A DNA stretch of 64,000 nucleotides from Halobacillus mangrovi (GCF_002097535.1 NZ_CP020772.1:248001-312000); one strand, 5' to 3'; positions 25,796 to 34,684 are shown, counted from the stretch's first letter. Notes: a model not told the origin generated them from the sequence alone. A program made the numbers and translations.

Positions 25796-27427
25796 ATGAA
25801 AAAATGGCTTACGCTACTATTGGGGGTCTTGCTTGTTTTTGTATTGGCGGCTTGTACAGCGACAGATACTTCGAGTGAAGGCAGCGATGACAGTAATCAG
25901 GAAAGCGGCAGTGACAGTGAAACAAAAACACTTATGTTAAACAATGGGGAAGAGCCGACTTCCTTTGATCCGCCAAAAGGGTTTGACTCTGTTTCCTGGA
26001 ATGCACTCAACAACTTAATGGAGGGTCTGACGCGTCTAGGCAAAGACCACAGCCCGCAGCCGGCAACAGCTGAGGATTGGGAAGTATCCGAAGACGGAAA
26101 AGTCTATACGTTTACAATTCGAGAAAATGCTAAATGGTCCAATGGCGATGACCTGACCGCAGGGGACTTTGAATTCGCCTGGAAGCGTCTGTTGGATCCG
26201 GAAACGGCTTCACCAGCAGCTTTCCTTGGTTACTTCATCGAAGGCGGCGAAGCGTACAACACGGGCGAAGGTTCCCGCGATGATGTGATGGTTGAGGCTG
26301 TGAATGATAAAGAATTGAAGGTTACATTGAAAGCACCGACGGGCTACTTTTTAAATATTATTTCCAATCCGGCTTTCTTCCCTGTGAACGAGAAGGTAGC
26401 GGAAGAGAATCCAGAATGGTACGCAGAAGCGGACAGCTTTGTTGGAAACGGACCATTTACATTAGCTAAATGGAAGCACGACAGCGAAATGCTGTTTAAG
26501 AAGAACGAAGAGTATTGGGACAGCGAAACGGTGAAGCTTGACGAAGTCCACTGGGCCATGGTCAATGACGTGAACACCGAGTATCAAATGTATGAAAGCG
26601 GTGAGCTCGATACGTCCGGCATTCCGGCAGATTTATCTGAGAAGCTGCTTGAAAGTGATCAAGTATCGATTACTGACCAGGCGGGTACGTACTTCTTCCG
26701 CTTTAACGTCAACGAAGAACCATTCCAGAACACGAAAATTAGAAAAGCGCTTGCGATGGCTGTAAATCAGCAGGACATTGTTGACTACGTTACGAAAAAT
26801 AAAGAGGAGCCCGCTTATGGGTTCGTTTCGTACGGATTTGAAGCTCCGTCTGGTGATGATTTCCGTGAGCATAACGGAAAGCTGGTAGAGTTTAACGCAG
26901 AAGAAGCGAAGAAACTTCTTGAAGAAGGCATGCAAGAGGAAGGCTATGACGAGCTTCCGGAAATCACGCTTTCTTACAACACAAGTGAATCACACAAAGC
27001 TGTAGCGGAAACGATGCAGCAAATGTACAAAGAGAACCTTGGCATCGACATTAAGCTCGCGAATGCAGAGTGGAATGTATTCCTGCAAAACCAAAAAGAC
27101 TTGAAGCACCAGCTGTCACGTAGTTCGTTCCTGGCTGACTACGCGGATCCGATCAACTTCCTGGAAAGCTTTATTACCGATTCTTCCATGAACCGTACAG
27201 GCTGGTCCAACGAAGAGTATGACAAGCTGATCGAACAGGCGAAAAACGAAACAGATGAAGCGAAGCGCTGGGAGTACATGTATGAAGCCGAGAAGATTCT
27301 TTTTGAAGACATGCCGATCTTCCCGATTCACTTCTACAACCAGGTCGTACTTGAGAAAGATTCTGTCAAAGACATCGTCCGCCACCCAGTCGGGTACTTG
27401 GAATTGAAGTGGGCAGACAAACAATAA
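25796..27427 (+). CDS. dppE: Dipeptide-binding lipoprotein DppE
   Basis: 543-residue solute-binding protein of the OppA/DppE family, the same length as B. subtilis DppE. Lipoprotein signal peptide with lipobox LAAC (C20), a Ser/Asp/Glu-rich linker, then the SBP_bac_5 domain (TFTIRENAKWSNGDDLTAGD near 100-120). It captures murein tripeptides or dipeptides at the outer face of the membrane. A hairpin after the stop may raise its transcript level over the downstream ykf genes. Confidence 0.95.
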   Translation: MKKWLTLLLGVLLVFVLAACTATDTSSEGSDDSNQESGSDSETKTLMLNNGEEPTSFDPPKGFDSVSWNALNNLMEGLTRLGKDHSPQPATAEDWEVSEDGKVYTFTIRENAKWSNGDDLTAGDFEFAWKRLLDPETASPAAFLGYFIEGGEAYNTGEGSRDDVMVEAVNDKELKVTLKAPTGYFLNIISNPAFFPVNEKVAEENPEWYAEADSFVGNGPFTLAKWKHDSEMLFKKNEEYWDSETVKLDEVHWAMVNDVNTEYQMYESGELDTSGIPADLSEKLLESDQVSITDQAGTYFFRFNVNEEPFQNTKIRKALAMAVNQQDIVDYVTKNKEEPAYGFVSYGFEAPSGDDFREHNGKLVEFNAEEAKKLLEEGMQEEGYDELPEITLSYNTSESHKAVAETMQQMYKENLGIDIKLANAEWNVFLQNQKDLKHQLSRSSFLADYADPINFLESFITDSSMNRTGWSNEEYDKLIEQAKNETDEAKRWEYMYEAEKILFEDMPIFPIHFYNQVVLEKDSVKDIVRHPVGYLELKWADKQ

Positions 27428-27432
27428 CCGGT

Positions 27433-27475
27433 GAAAAAGGGGCACTTGCACTTCGGTGCGCGCGTGCCTCTTTTC
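27433..27475 (+). other. Intra-operon hairpin with UUCG loop between dppE and ykfA
   Basis: Long imperfect stem: GAAAAAGGGGCAC at 27433-27445 pairs with GTGCCTCTTTTC at 27464-27475, and an inner GCAC-TTCG-GTGC tetraloop lies at 27448-27459. A UUCG loop is unusually stable. No uninterrupted U run follows, so partial termination or 3'-end protection of the dppABCDE segment is more likely than full termination. Confidence 0.65.
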
Positions 27476-27496
27476 ATGCCATTGGAGGAACAGGAT

Positions 27497-28417
27497 ATGA
27501 TTCTACCCAAACGGTTACAAAAAGGAGACACGGTTGGAGTGATCGCTCCAGCCAGTCCTCCTAATCTTAAAAACTTGGAACAAGCGATTCCTTTTCTCGA
27601 AAATCTCGGTCTGAACGTGAAGGTCGCGCCAAACGTATCAAAAACGTATGGCTATTTAGCAGGAACCGATCAGGAACGCCTGGATGACCTTCATGCCATG
27701 TTCGCCGATTCTGAAGTGAACGGCATCATCTGTGCAGGCGGCGGCTACGGGACGGGAAGAATTGTTTCTTCGATTGATTTTGATCTGATCCAAGCGAATC
27801 CGAAAATCTTCTGGGGATACAGTGATATTACGTATTTACATACAGCGATTCGCCAAAAGACCGGCCTCGTAACGTTTCACGGACCGATGTTAAGTTCCGA
27901 TGTCGGGAAGGATTCGTTTGAGGAAAGGTCTGAAAAAATGTTCCACCAGCTGTTTCAACCGGAAACACTGCAGTACACGGCGTCCTTTTCTCCTTTACAA
28001 ACCATCGCAGACGGTGAGGCAGAAGGCGAGCTGGTAGGCGGGAATCTGTCACTGCTCGTGAATACCATGGGGTCAGCCTATGAATTGGATACAAAAGGGA
28101 AACTGCTCCTCATCGAAGATATCGGTGAAGAGCCATACCGGATTGATTCATTTTTAAGCCAGTTGAAACTTGCTGGAAAATTAGAGGAAGCGGCAGGGAT
28201 CGTTGTTGGTGATTTTAGTGAAGCTGAACCGAAAAAACGCGGTAAATCGCTGACGCTTGAAGAAGTATATGACTATTATTTTGCTGGATTGAATAAACCT
28301 GTCGTATCAGGTTTTAAAATTGGCCATTGCCAGCCTCATTTTGCCGTACCGCTGGGAACAAAAGCGAGGTTATCCAGCCAAAGTAAGACATTAACGATCG
28401 AACCGGGTGTTCAGTAA
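27497..28417 (+). CDS. ykfA: L,D-carboxypeptidase (S66 family) YkfA
   Basis: 306-residue MccF/LdcA-type serine peptidase that trims the terminal D-Ala (or related residue) from murein peptides in the cytoplasm. It shows the substrate loop CAGGGYGTGRI (79-89), the nucleophile S109 in WGYSDIT, LLIEDIGEEPYRID, and a C-terminal GHCQPHFAVPLG carrying the catalytic histidine. ATG 27497 has GGAGG 7 bases before it. The frame is open back to 27431 through the hairpin, which is not credible as coding. Confidence 0.92.
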   Translation: MILPKRLQKGDTVGVIAPASPPNLKNLEQAIPFLENLGLNVKVAPNVSKTYGYLAGTDQERLDDLHAMFADSEVNGIICAGGGYGTGRIVSSIDFDLIQANPKIFWGYSDITYLHTAIRQKTGLVTFHGPMLSSDVGKDSFEERSEKMFHQLFQPETLQYTASFSPLQTIADGEAEGELVGGNLSLLVNTMGSAYELDTKGKLLLIEDIGEEPYRIDSFLSQLKLAGKLEEAAGIVVGDFSEAEPKKRGKSLTLEEVYDYYFAGLNKPVVSGFKIGHCQPHFAVPLGTKARLSSQSKTLTIEPGVQ

Positions 28418-28433
28418 GTAAGGAGGAAGGACC

Positions 28434-29528
28434 ATGAAGATTCAGTCGATCGATACGTATCAGGTGGCCGTCCCCCTGCATACTCCGTTCAAAACGGCAT
28501 TAAGGACCGTCACCGTAGCGGAGTCGATCTACGTCAAAGTCACGTGTGATAACGGCGTCACAGGCTGGGGAGAAGCACCACCGACCCACGTCATTACAGG
28601 TGAAAGCCTTGTCAGCATCAATCATACGATCAAGCACATTTTCACCCCTTTACTGACAGGCGAATCACTTCTCGATCGGGAAGCGCTATTTGAAAAGCTT
28701 CACAAAAGCTGTGTCGGCAATACAAGCGCAAAAGCAGCGATTGATATGGCAGTTTACGATTGTGTAGCGAAGCAGGGCCAGCTTCCGCTTTATCAGCTGC
28801 TTGGCGGGTACAACAAATCGATGGAGACGGATTATACGGTCAGCGTCAATGAATCCGATGAAATGGCAGATGATGCGGAGAAATACGTCCAAAACGGCTT
28901 CAAAATCCTCAAAGTCAAAGTAGGCAAGGATACGATCGAAAAAGATATCGAGCGCATCTTAACGATCAAAAAACGTGTCGGCCATCAGGTAAAAATCAGG
29001 CTTGATGCCAACCAGGGCTGGAAAGTGAAAGAAGCGATTTACGCGATCCGACGGATGGAGGATCTCAACTTACCGATCGAACTCATCGAACAGCCCGTCA
29101 AAGCTCATGACATTGAAGGGTTGAAGCAAGTAACAGACCACACGTACACACCGATCATGGCCGATGAGAGCGTGTTTTCCCCGGTAGACGCACGCCGCGT
29201 TTTGGAAACGAGAAGTGCCGACTTGATTAATATTAAATTAATGAAAGCAGGCGGCATCCATCAGGCGTTGAAGATCAACCACCTGGCGGAAAGCTTCGGT
29301 GTCGAATGCATGGTCGGCAGCATGATTGAAACGAAGCTTGCGATTACGGCAGCCGCTCATTTTGCAGCGAGTCAGAAGAATATTACGAGAGTCGATTTCG
29401 ATGCCCCGCTTATGTTGACAGATGACCCTGTCGATGGCGGTGTTTCCTATCAGCAGGCTAAGATGACGCTGCCTGATGTACCCGGGCTTGGGATACAAAA
29501 TGTAAGCCTGCAGCAGGTGCTTTCATAA
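28434..29528 (+). CDS. ykfB: L-Ala-D/L-Glu epimerase YkfB
   Basis: 364-residue enolase-superfamily enzyme of the muconate-lactonising subgroup. It converts L-Ala-D-Glu from murein to L-Ala-L-Glu so that it can be hydrolysed. Visible signatures are the KILKVKVGKD lysine pair, RLDANQGW (metal Asp), LIEQPV, MADESVF and INIKLMKAGG (second catalytic lysine). Position after ykfA and before ykfC is as in B. subtilis. Confidence 0.94.
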   Translation: MKIQSIDTYQVAVPLHTPFKTALRTVTVAESIYVKVTCDNGVTGWGEAPPTHVITGESLVSINHTIKHIFTPLLTGESLLDREALFEKLHKSCVGNTSAKAAIDMAVYDCVAKQGQLPLYQLLGGYNKSMETDYTVSVNESDEMADDAEKYVQNGFKILKVKVGKDTIEKDIERILTIKKRVGHQVKIRLDANQGWKVKEAIYAIRRMEDLNLPIELIEQPVKAHDIEGLKQVTDHTYTPIMADESVFSPVDARRVLETRSADLINIKLMKAGGIHQALKINHLAESFGVECMVGSMIETKLAITAAAHFAASQKNITRVDFDAPLMLTDDPVDGGVSYQQAKMTLPDVPGLGIQNVSLQQVLS

Positions 29529-29545
29529 CCATAAGGAGGTCAACA

Positions 29546-30493
29546 ATGACACAAACACAAAGCACAAAAACGACGTGGGTCGTCCGGGTGCCTGTCGCTA
29601 CCATTTGGACGGCACCGGATTCACCCCGCGATGTGGACCAATGCGGAATTTCAGATACAGCGTCCATGACCGAATGGCTGAACCACTTGTCTTATGATAC
29701 GAGCCTCGCTTTATGTGAGGATAACCTCGTTCAGTCCCAGCTTTTATATGGAGAAGAAGTGATGGTTGATGAGCTGAAAGAAGGCTGGGCGAAGGTCGTC
29801 GTCCCTGCACAAGCTTCGAAAAAAGATGACCGGGGGTACCCGGGATTTGTCCCGGCAAGCCAGCTGAAGGAAGTTCCAGAACACGAATGGCAAGGAAACG
29901 GGGTTGCCGTCGTACATACGAGACAAGCGGTTTTACTGAATGAGCATCGACAACCATTGGTAGAATTGAGTTACCTTACGTCCTTACCCGCACGTAAAGA
30001 AGAAGGCGAGTGGGTGAAGGTGCGGACGCCTGAGGGAGAAGGGTACCTGGCTTTAGAAGATGTGACGCTGTATCCGTCTCGTGAGGCCATTCCTAAAGGC
30101 AGCGGGGAAGACCTCATTCGAGCGGGAGAAACCTTTCTTGATCTTCCTTACTTCTGGGGCGGCATGAGTTCCTACGGCTACGACTGCTCCGGATTCGCTT
30201 ATAACATGCACAAAGCCTGTGGCTATGAAATCCCGCGCGATGCGACGGATCAGGCTCTGGCGGGAAATGAAGTGCCGCTTGATGGGCTGAAGCCAGGAGA
30301 CCTCTTGTTTTTTGCCTATGAAGAAGGAAAAGGCCGTATCCATCACGTCGGTTTTTATTACGGGGACGGAAAAATGCTTCATTCCCCGAACACAGGAAAA
30401 ACGATCGAAATCATCGACTTGAAAGACACGGTTTATGAAAAAGAACTATGCTCAGCCAGGCGCTACTGGCAAGACACGGAGGGATCCACATGA
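29546..30493 (+). CDS. ykfC: Gamma-D-glutamyl-L-diamino acid endopeptidase YkfC (NlpC/P60)
   Basis: 315 residues: two bacterial SH3-like domains (about 10-110 and 118-175) and a C-terminal NlpC/P60 cysteine peptidase domain. The peptidase domain has C214 (YDCSGFAY) and H267 ([14 protein letters not shown]) as the catalytic pair. No signal peptide, so it acts in the cytoplasm on imported L-Ala-D-Glu-diamino acid peptides with a free N-terminal alanine, as shown for B. subtilis and B. cereus YkfC. The stop overlaps the ykfD start (ATGA). Confidence 0.94.
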   Translation: MTQTQSTKTTWVVRVPVATIWTAPDSPRDVDQCGISDTASMTEWLNHLSYDTSLALCEDNLVQSQLLYGEEVMVDELKEGWAKVVVPAQASKKDDRGYPGFVPASQLKEVPEHEWQGNGVAVVHTRQAVLLNEHRQPLVELSYLTSLPARKEEGEWVKVRTPEGEGYLALEDVTLYPSREAIPKGSGEDLIRAGETFLDLPYFWGGMSSYGYDCSGFAYNMHKACGYEIPRDATDQALAGNEVPLDGLKPGDLLFFAYEEGKGRIHHVGFYYGDGKMLHSPNTGKTIEIIDLKDTVYEKELCSARRYWQDTEGST

Positions 30494-31515
30494 GCCCCCA
30501 CAAAACGCTTGAAGTGAAAAACTTAAAAAAGCATTTTTCTTTAGGAAAAGGCAAGACGTTAAAAGCGGTAGATGGTGTGAGTTTTGATATTTATAAAGGG
30601 GAAACGTTCGGGCTTGTCGGCGAATCCGGGTGTGGGAAATCAACAACAGGGCGTACCATTATGAACCTGTACAATAAAACAGATGGTGAAGTCATCTATG
30701 AGGGACAAAGCGTCCATCATCTCAGTGAAAAAGAACAGTTCCTGTTGAAGCGCCGCATGCAGATGATTTTTCAGGATCCTTATGCGTCCTTAAACCCACG
30801 CTCAACTGTAGCGGAGATCATCTCAGAGCCGATGGAGATCCATAACCTTTTTTCATCCAATAAGGAACGGATGGCGAGAGTTTATGAGCTGCTTGAGGAA
30901 GTCGGCTTGAACCGTGATCATGCCAACCGCTATCCCCATGAATTCAGCGGCGGCCAGCGCCAGCGGATCGGAATTGCCCGTGCGCTCGCGCTTGATCCAG
31001 ACATTATCATTGCCGATGAACCGATATCTGCGCTCGATGTATCTGTTCAGGCACAGGTTGTCAATCTGCTTGAACGCCTGCAGGATGAAAAGGGGCTGAC
31101 GTACTTGTTCATCGCCCATGATTTATCAATGGTGCAGCACATCTCCGACCGGATTGGCGTTATGTATCTTGGCCATATGGTCGAACTTACAAGCAGTGAA
31201 CAGCTGTATGACAAACCGCTCCATCCTTATACAAAAGCCCTTTTGTCAGCAATTCCGATTCCGGATCCGGATATTGAAGATCAGCGGGAGCAAGTCATTA
31301 TCGAAGGGGAGATCCCGAGTCCGATCGATCCGCCGAGCGGCTGTGTATTCCGAACGCGCTGCCCGATGGCGATGGATGTGTGTGCGAAAAAAGCACCGGT
31401 CTGGCAAGAAGTGGAGAAGGAGCACTATGTGGCCTGCCATTTGTATAATGACGAAATTGTTGATCCAGAGGAAGCGAAAAACCAGCAGCATAAGATGAAG
31501 GTTACGATTCAATAA
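30490..31515 (+). CDS. ykfD: Dipeptide ABC transporter ATPase YkfD (DppF-like)
   Basis: 341-residue second ATPase for the Dpp importer. Motifs are [14 protein letters not shown] (Walker A), [34 protein letters not shown] and AHDLSM. The oligopeptide C-terminal Cys motif is [17 protein letters not shown] 30490 overlaps the ykfC stop and follows GGAGGG by 6 bases. The frame runs open to 30448 within ykfC, which I reject as a start. Confidence 0.94.
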   Translation: MSPHKTLEVKNLKKHFSLGKGKTLKAVDGVSFDIYKGETFGLVGESGCGKSTTGRTIMNLYNKTDGEVIYEGQSVHHLSEKEQFLLKRRMQMIFQDPYASLNPRSTVAEIISEPMEIHNLFSSNKERMARVYELLEEVGLNRDHANRYPHEFSGGQRQRIGIARALALDPDIIIADEPISALDVSVQAQVVNLLERLQDEKGLTYLFIAHDLSMVQHISDRIGVMYLGHMVELTSSEQLYDKPLHPYTKALLSAIPIPDPDIEDQREQVIIEGEIPSPIDPPSGCVFRTRCPMAMDVCAKKAPVWQEVEKEHYVACHLYNDEIVDPEEAKNQQHKMKVTIQ

Positions 31516-31543
31516 GGATAACCCGGAGTTTAATTCGTAGAGC

Positions 31544-31571
31544 AAAAAAGCAGACCTTTGTCTGCTTTTTT
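31544..31571 (+). terminator. Terminator of the dpp-ykf operon
   Basis: Perfect 12-bp stem (AAAAAAGCAGAC at 31544-31555; complement at 31560-31571) with a CTTT loop, ending in T6. Confidence 0.95.
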
Positions 31572-31741
31572 GTGTGAACTTATGGTTTTTTGATCCATAA
31601 ATTATTGTGTGACTATGAATGGCCGACTGTAAAATCTAAACAAGTTGTACCGAATATGAAGTGCGATAGATTCATAATGGTGTGGGGGTATGGATGGATA
31701 CCATTGACGTCCTGCATTTAGTTTGTATCGAAAACGATAAC

Positions 31742-32599
31742 TTAATCAAAGTGCAATAGAGCTCGTTCAGCATCTGCCGGACCATCATGAGAAAGAGCAT
31801 CAAAAACAAAAGCAAAGGAAATTGGATCATATACGATTCCCTGGTGACCAATTAAGTTCAAAGGATAGTAATCTTGTATAGTAATGTTCGATACTTGCTT
31901 CTTCGGTCCTTCAAGGAAAGCTGAGGTATAGGGGGTGACCACTTGATCAGTTTTTGTAGTTATCACAGTATAAGAGACATTTCCCCGGATTTCCTCTCCA
32001 CTGTTTAGATTTTCAAGAAACTCCGATCCTGTTAGTTGTTGTTGGCAGGCAATACAAGAAGTGATGTCAGCGAGATCTGTGGTGAGTGTTTCGAAATTAG
32101 CCAATCCCTCTGTTCCATGATTAGAAGGAACAAAAGCAATTAAGTTGTCTACATACTTGTCTCCTCCTAAAAATTTAAGATAATACCTTGGCATCATTCC
32201 GCCCTGGCTATGCCCGATAATATCCACTTGACTTGCACCGGTGAGTTGAAGAACGTTATCAACAAAACTTTTCAATTCTTGAGAAGAGTTTTCAATAGGA
32301 CCTGTAGAGGCCCCGGCGTGAGTAAGCCCGTAATTTAATGCATAGACACAGTAGCCCTTACTTGCAAGTGCAGGGGAGAGCTCCAACCAATTTTGTGCAC
32401 TGCGCTCAAATGTACCGGGAACAAGAATGACCGGATTTGGTTTATCGTCAGAGGGCTCACAACTCGGATCATTCGCTCCAGGCGGGGGTGTGCCTTGCTC
32501 TAGTAAGAAACCCTCATCACTCTCCGCGTTGGATAGGTTCGGTACGATGAAAAAGAAAACTAGAAATAAACTAAACATGGAAAAGAAATGTTTTTTCAA
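31742..32599 (-). CDS. Secreted lipase/esterase (alpha/beta hydrolase)
   Basis: 285 residues. Signal peptide 1-25 (cleavage near SNA-ES), then an acidic Pro-rich linker. The alpha/beta-hydrolase core has the oxyanion region VILVPGTFER, the nucleophile elbow GHSQGG (S131), a late Asp in TKTDQVVTP, and a His near LIGHQGIV. It resembles class-2/EstA-type triacylglycerol lipases of Actinobacteria and Bacilli. Five cysteines, including a CIAC pair, are unusual for a Bacillus exoenzyme and could form disulphides. Start is TTG 32599 with GAGGAG upstream. Confidence 0.82.
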   Translation of the reverse strand: MKKHFFSMFSLFLVFFFIVPNLSNAESDEGFLLEQGTPPPGANDPSCEPSDDKPNPVILVPGTFERSAQNWLELSPALASKGYCVYALNYGLTHAGASTGPIENSSQELKSFVDNVLQLTGASQVDIIGHSQGGMMPRYYLKFLGGDKYVDNLIAFVPSNHGTEGLANFETLTTDLADITSCIACQQQLTGSEFLENLNSGEEIRGNVSYTVITTKTDQVVTPYTSAFLEGPKKQVSNITIQDYYPLNLIGHQGIVYDPISFAFVFDALSHDGPADAERALLHFD

Positions 32600-32737
32600 A
32601 TGTACTCTCCTCTCGATAATAAGATTGGTAGTTTAGGAGAGTATATAAAGAATTCACCCATAATCATTCTGCTTCTCCAGTATAGTTTTTGAGTGAACGA
32701 TCCATATCTCTGCACTAAGCAATACCTTTATTCCCCT

Positions 32738-32765
32738 ATTATAATAGCGCTTACATTATTGTCAA
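32738..32765 (-). promoter_or_regulatory. Lipase promoter with cre-like site
   Basis: On the minus strand: TTGACA (32765-32760), 16-bp spacer, TATAAT (32743-32738), both perfect sigma-A hexamers. The spacer carries TGTAAGCGCTATTA (32755-32742), which fits the CcpA cre consensus TGWNANCGNTNWCA except for one base. Catabolite repression of the lipase is the likely consequence. Confidence 0.6.
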
Positions 32766-33017
32766 ATGAACTTCTTTATTATTTTAGGGTGAAATAGATT
32801 CGTAAGTAATTCCAGGAATGGACAACAGCAATGAAAGTATGGAGTAGGCAGTCGGGAAGAATCTATTTTGAATGCAAAGGGGGGAGCCAAGGTAGTAGAT
32901 TTAATTGTTATTCCATTTCAATCTATAACGGATGAATGCCTATAAGCTTGATATTATAGGAGAAATCGTAACGGCGGTGAAGGCAAAAAACCACTACATA
33001 TCACTGGATGATCTATA

Positions 33018-33056
33018 TTAAAAAAAGCTCACGAAGGCTAGCCGAGAGCTTTTTTA
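33018..33056 (-). terminator. Terminator of the glutaredoxin-DsrE operon
   Basis: TTAAAAAAAGCTC ... GAGCTTTTTTAA arms around a 14-nt loop that itself contains GGCTAGCC. Oligo-U is present in either direction. Confidence 0.8.
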
Positions 33057-33081
33057 AGGTGATCCTAGTAACCTTATTATT

Positions 33082-33462
33082 TCAAAAATGGAGAAAAAGA
33101 TCTGCAGAAGCTGCCTCATTTAAGACCCATTTGATTGGGACTTGTTCTGTTGGGTAAATGAAATCCGCATCATTATCAATATCCAAATCAACGACATAGA
33201 GTTTAACGCCTGTTTCAACGGCAATATCCAGCAGGTCGTGTATGGAAGCTGCATTAAACCCTTTTAATGCCTTCGGTAGATATTCCATGCCCTCAGAGGG
33301 AACAGGAGTATAATTCTTTTTAAGAATATTTACGCCTTTACGAGAAAAAGCCAAGATGACCTCTGCTTCAGAAGAGGCAGCTCCAGTTGCAACATTCAAT
33401 GGTGGATAAGCGGATTCTAATTCATCATGGAGAGCTAAAACCACGACTTTCTTCGGTCTCAT
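33082..33462 (-). CDS. DsrE/DsrF-like protein lacking cysteine
   Basis: 126 residues with the DsrE sulfurtransferase-like Rossmann pattern (VVVLALHDELESAYPPLNVATGAA, read as VVVLALHDE; GVKLYVVDLDI). Family members that carry sulfur use a conserved cysteine at the end of the G-x-K-L-Y strand. The neighbour has KLYGCQMN there, but this protein has KLYVVDLD and no cysteine anywhere. It may be a structural or regulatory partner of its neighbour. Last gene of a three-gene minus-strand operon, 18 bases after the other DsrE gene. Confidence 0.75.
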   Translation of the reverse strand: MRPKKVVVLALHDELESAYPPLNVATGAASSEAEVILAFSRKGVNILKKNYTPVPSEGMEYLPKALKGFNAASIHDLLDIAVETGVKLYVVDLDIDNDADFIYPTEQVPIKWVLNEAASADLFLHF

Positions 33463-33480
33463 AAAGCTCCCTCCCTAATT

Positions 33481-33828
33481 TTAATAGCTTAAAACATCAT
33501 CTGCCTGATAAGCGGTTTCCAAGAAGGTTGCGACCCCGGCGACTTCCACTCCATTAACCAGTACTAAGCCATCCGCAATCAAGACGTTCATCTGACAACC
33601 ATACAGCTTGATACCAGAATCCAATGCTGTTTTTAAGAGGAATTCAAGATCAGTACCATGTGTACGATTGAGTTGGTTTAGATAACGTTGATCCAGAGCA
33701 CGCGCGCCATCAAGATCGAAAAAAACCTTCACTTCGTTTTTATTCTTTGCTTTTTCCAGTGCTTCTTTGAGTACATAGGGAACATTTGAGCTTAATGACA
33801 CAAAATATAAGACTTTTTTGGCTGTCAT
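33481..33828 (-). CDS. DsrE family sulfurtransferase-like protein
   Basis: 115 residues with the DsrE fold pattern: KKVLYFVSLSSNV at the start, VKVFFDLDGARAL, and GIKLYGCQMNVLIADG carrying the single likely persulfide cysteine. Such proteins relay sulfane sulfur. Start ATG 33828 has GGGG 5 bases upstream; an ATG at 33846 lacks spacing to a site. It lies in one operon with a glutaredoxin and a cysteine-less paralogue. Confidence 0.78.
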   Translation of the reverse strand: MTAKKVLYFVSLSSNVPYVLKEALEKAKNKNEVKVFFDLDGARALDQRYLNQLNRTHGTDLEFLLKTALDSGIKLYGCQMNVLIADGLVLVNGVEVAGVATFLETAYQADDVLSY

Positions 33829-33920
33829 GTTTACCCCTTCTTTCATGTCTAAAGAAATATCATGATGTGTGTTGGGCTGCTTGATTGTTTGTATGATTCC
33901 AAATTGTAGTTTGGATGTTC

Positions 33921-34157
33921 TTATATTCGTTCGAGTGCTGTCATCATACTTTTTGGATCAAAACCGACGATCCATTGTCCATCCACTTCGGTTTGTGGCA
34001 CTCCAAACTGTCCAGTCTTTTGTACAAGCTGGTTCATGATTTCAGGGTTAATCTCTACGTTTACCTCTTTAAAAGGGATGTTTTGATCTGTTAAGAAGTT
34101 TTTCACCATCACACAATAGGGGCACTGTGTAGTCGTATATACAGTGATAGTTTTCAT
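33921..34157 (-). CDS. Glutaredoxin family protein (NrdH-like)
   Basis: 78-residue thioredoxin-fold redoxin with the active site C12-P-Y-C15 and a cis-proline region (FGVPQTEVDG). Glutaredoxins of this size reduce disulphides or persulfides. Being first in an operon with DsrE proteins suggests reducing protein persulfides rather than ribonucleotide reductase. Strong GGGAGG site; promoter and operator directly upstream. Confidence 0.88.
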   Translation of the reverse strand: MKTITVYTTTQCPYCVMVKNFLTDQNIPFKEVNVEINPEIMNQLVQKTGQFGVPQTEVDGQWIVGFDPKSMMTALERI

Positions 34158-34191
34158 ATTTAGACCTCCCAGCTTAATTTGAATACGTATT

Positions 34192-34240
34192 AGGTATAAA
34201 GTTATACCTTCATAATATACCTATAGGGGTATTTAGTCAA
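34192..34240 (-). promoter_or_regulatory. Promoter of the glutaredoxin-DsrE operon with CsoR/CstR-like operator
   Basis: Minus strand: TTGACT (34240-34235), exact 17-bp spacer, TATTAT (34217-34212). ATACCCCTATAGGTAT (34232-34217) sits between -35 and -10. This is the C-tract/G-tract dyad typical of CsoR-family operators, including sulfide-responsive CstR. A second perfect dyad, AGGTATAA-N2-TTATACCT (34192-34209), lies just downstream of -10. No csoR/cstR gene is in the window. Confidence 0.65.
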
Positions 34241-34477
34241 TTCGAATGGTTGTTCAAAAGAAGTTATTCAGAAGCGTTGCATGCGTACTATAAGATTGTG
34301 TGGAATCACAATTGTAGTGAGGAGGATACAATTGCGTTATTCTTTTATTCTAATATCGAGGGACGTTTCCTCTACAAGATAATAGGTTATAAATTTCCAC
34401 CCAAAAGAAAATAGCAACCTTTTCTCAAGTTACTCGTATATAATATAAAACTTAATCCTGAATGGAGGAACTTAATA
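34241..34477. other. Intergenic region with dyad and possible 16-codon leader frame
   Basis: Contains ATTGTG-N6-CACAAT (34295-34312). It also has a strong GAGGAGG followed by a TTG-initiated 16-codon frame (34332-34382, ending SSTR-stop), inside which GAGGGA/TTCCTC could pair. A leader peptide for the small membrane gene at 34478 is possible but weakly supported. Confidence 0.25.
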
Positions 34478-34684
34478 ATGAATTTTATAAATTGGTTTGA
34501 TTGGATAACTCCAACTAATCCATTTGCTTCATTATTTTTTGGTATTCTTTTTACTATCATTCTAGGTATGACGGTATGGGTGGAGACAAAGAATGTTAAG
34601 ACAGTTTTTATTACGGCTCTAACTGGGATAATTATTACTGGTATAGGAGTGTCACTTTTAAAAGTAATTGGTTATTATTCATAA
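34478..34684 (+). CDS. Small membrane protein of unknown function (68 aa)
   Basis: 68 residues with two hydrophobic helices (about 17-34 and 41-60). The first is preceded by an aromatic amphipathic start (MNFINWFDWITP). TGGAGG site 10 bases before the ATG. Very AT-rich surroundings (16 of 60 bases are G or C at 34501-34560), hinting at acquired or fast-evolving DNA. No family recognised. Confidence 0.6.
   Translation: MNFINWFDWITPTNPFASLFFGILFTIILGMTVWVETKNVKTVFITALTGIIITGIGVSLLKVIGYYS

Larger units (their letters stand above)
32600..33081. other. Gene-free region between lipase and DsrE operon
   Basis: 482 bases. The left part is the lipase leader and promoter (32738-32765) and the right end a terminator (33018-33056). 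Between about 32780 and 33010 I see no reading frame with a ribosome site and no clear repeat. Confidence 0.6.

Noticed and set aside
34332..34382. 16-codon leader peptide before the small membrane gene
   Set aside because: Good GAGGAGG but TTG start, no regulatory codon bias and no convincing alternative hairpins; kept only as a note.
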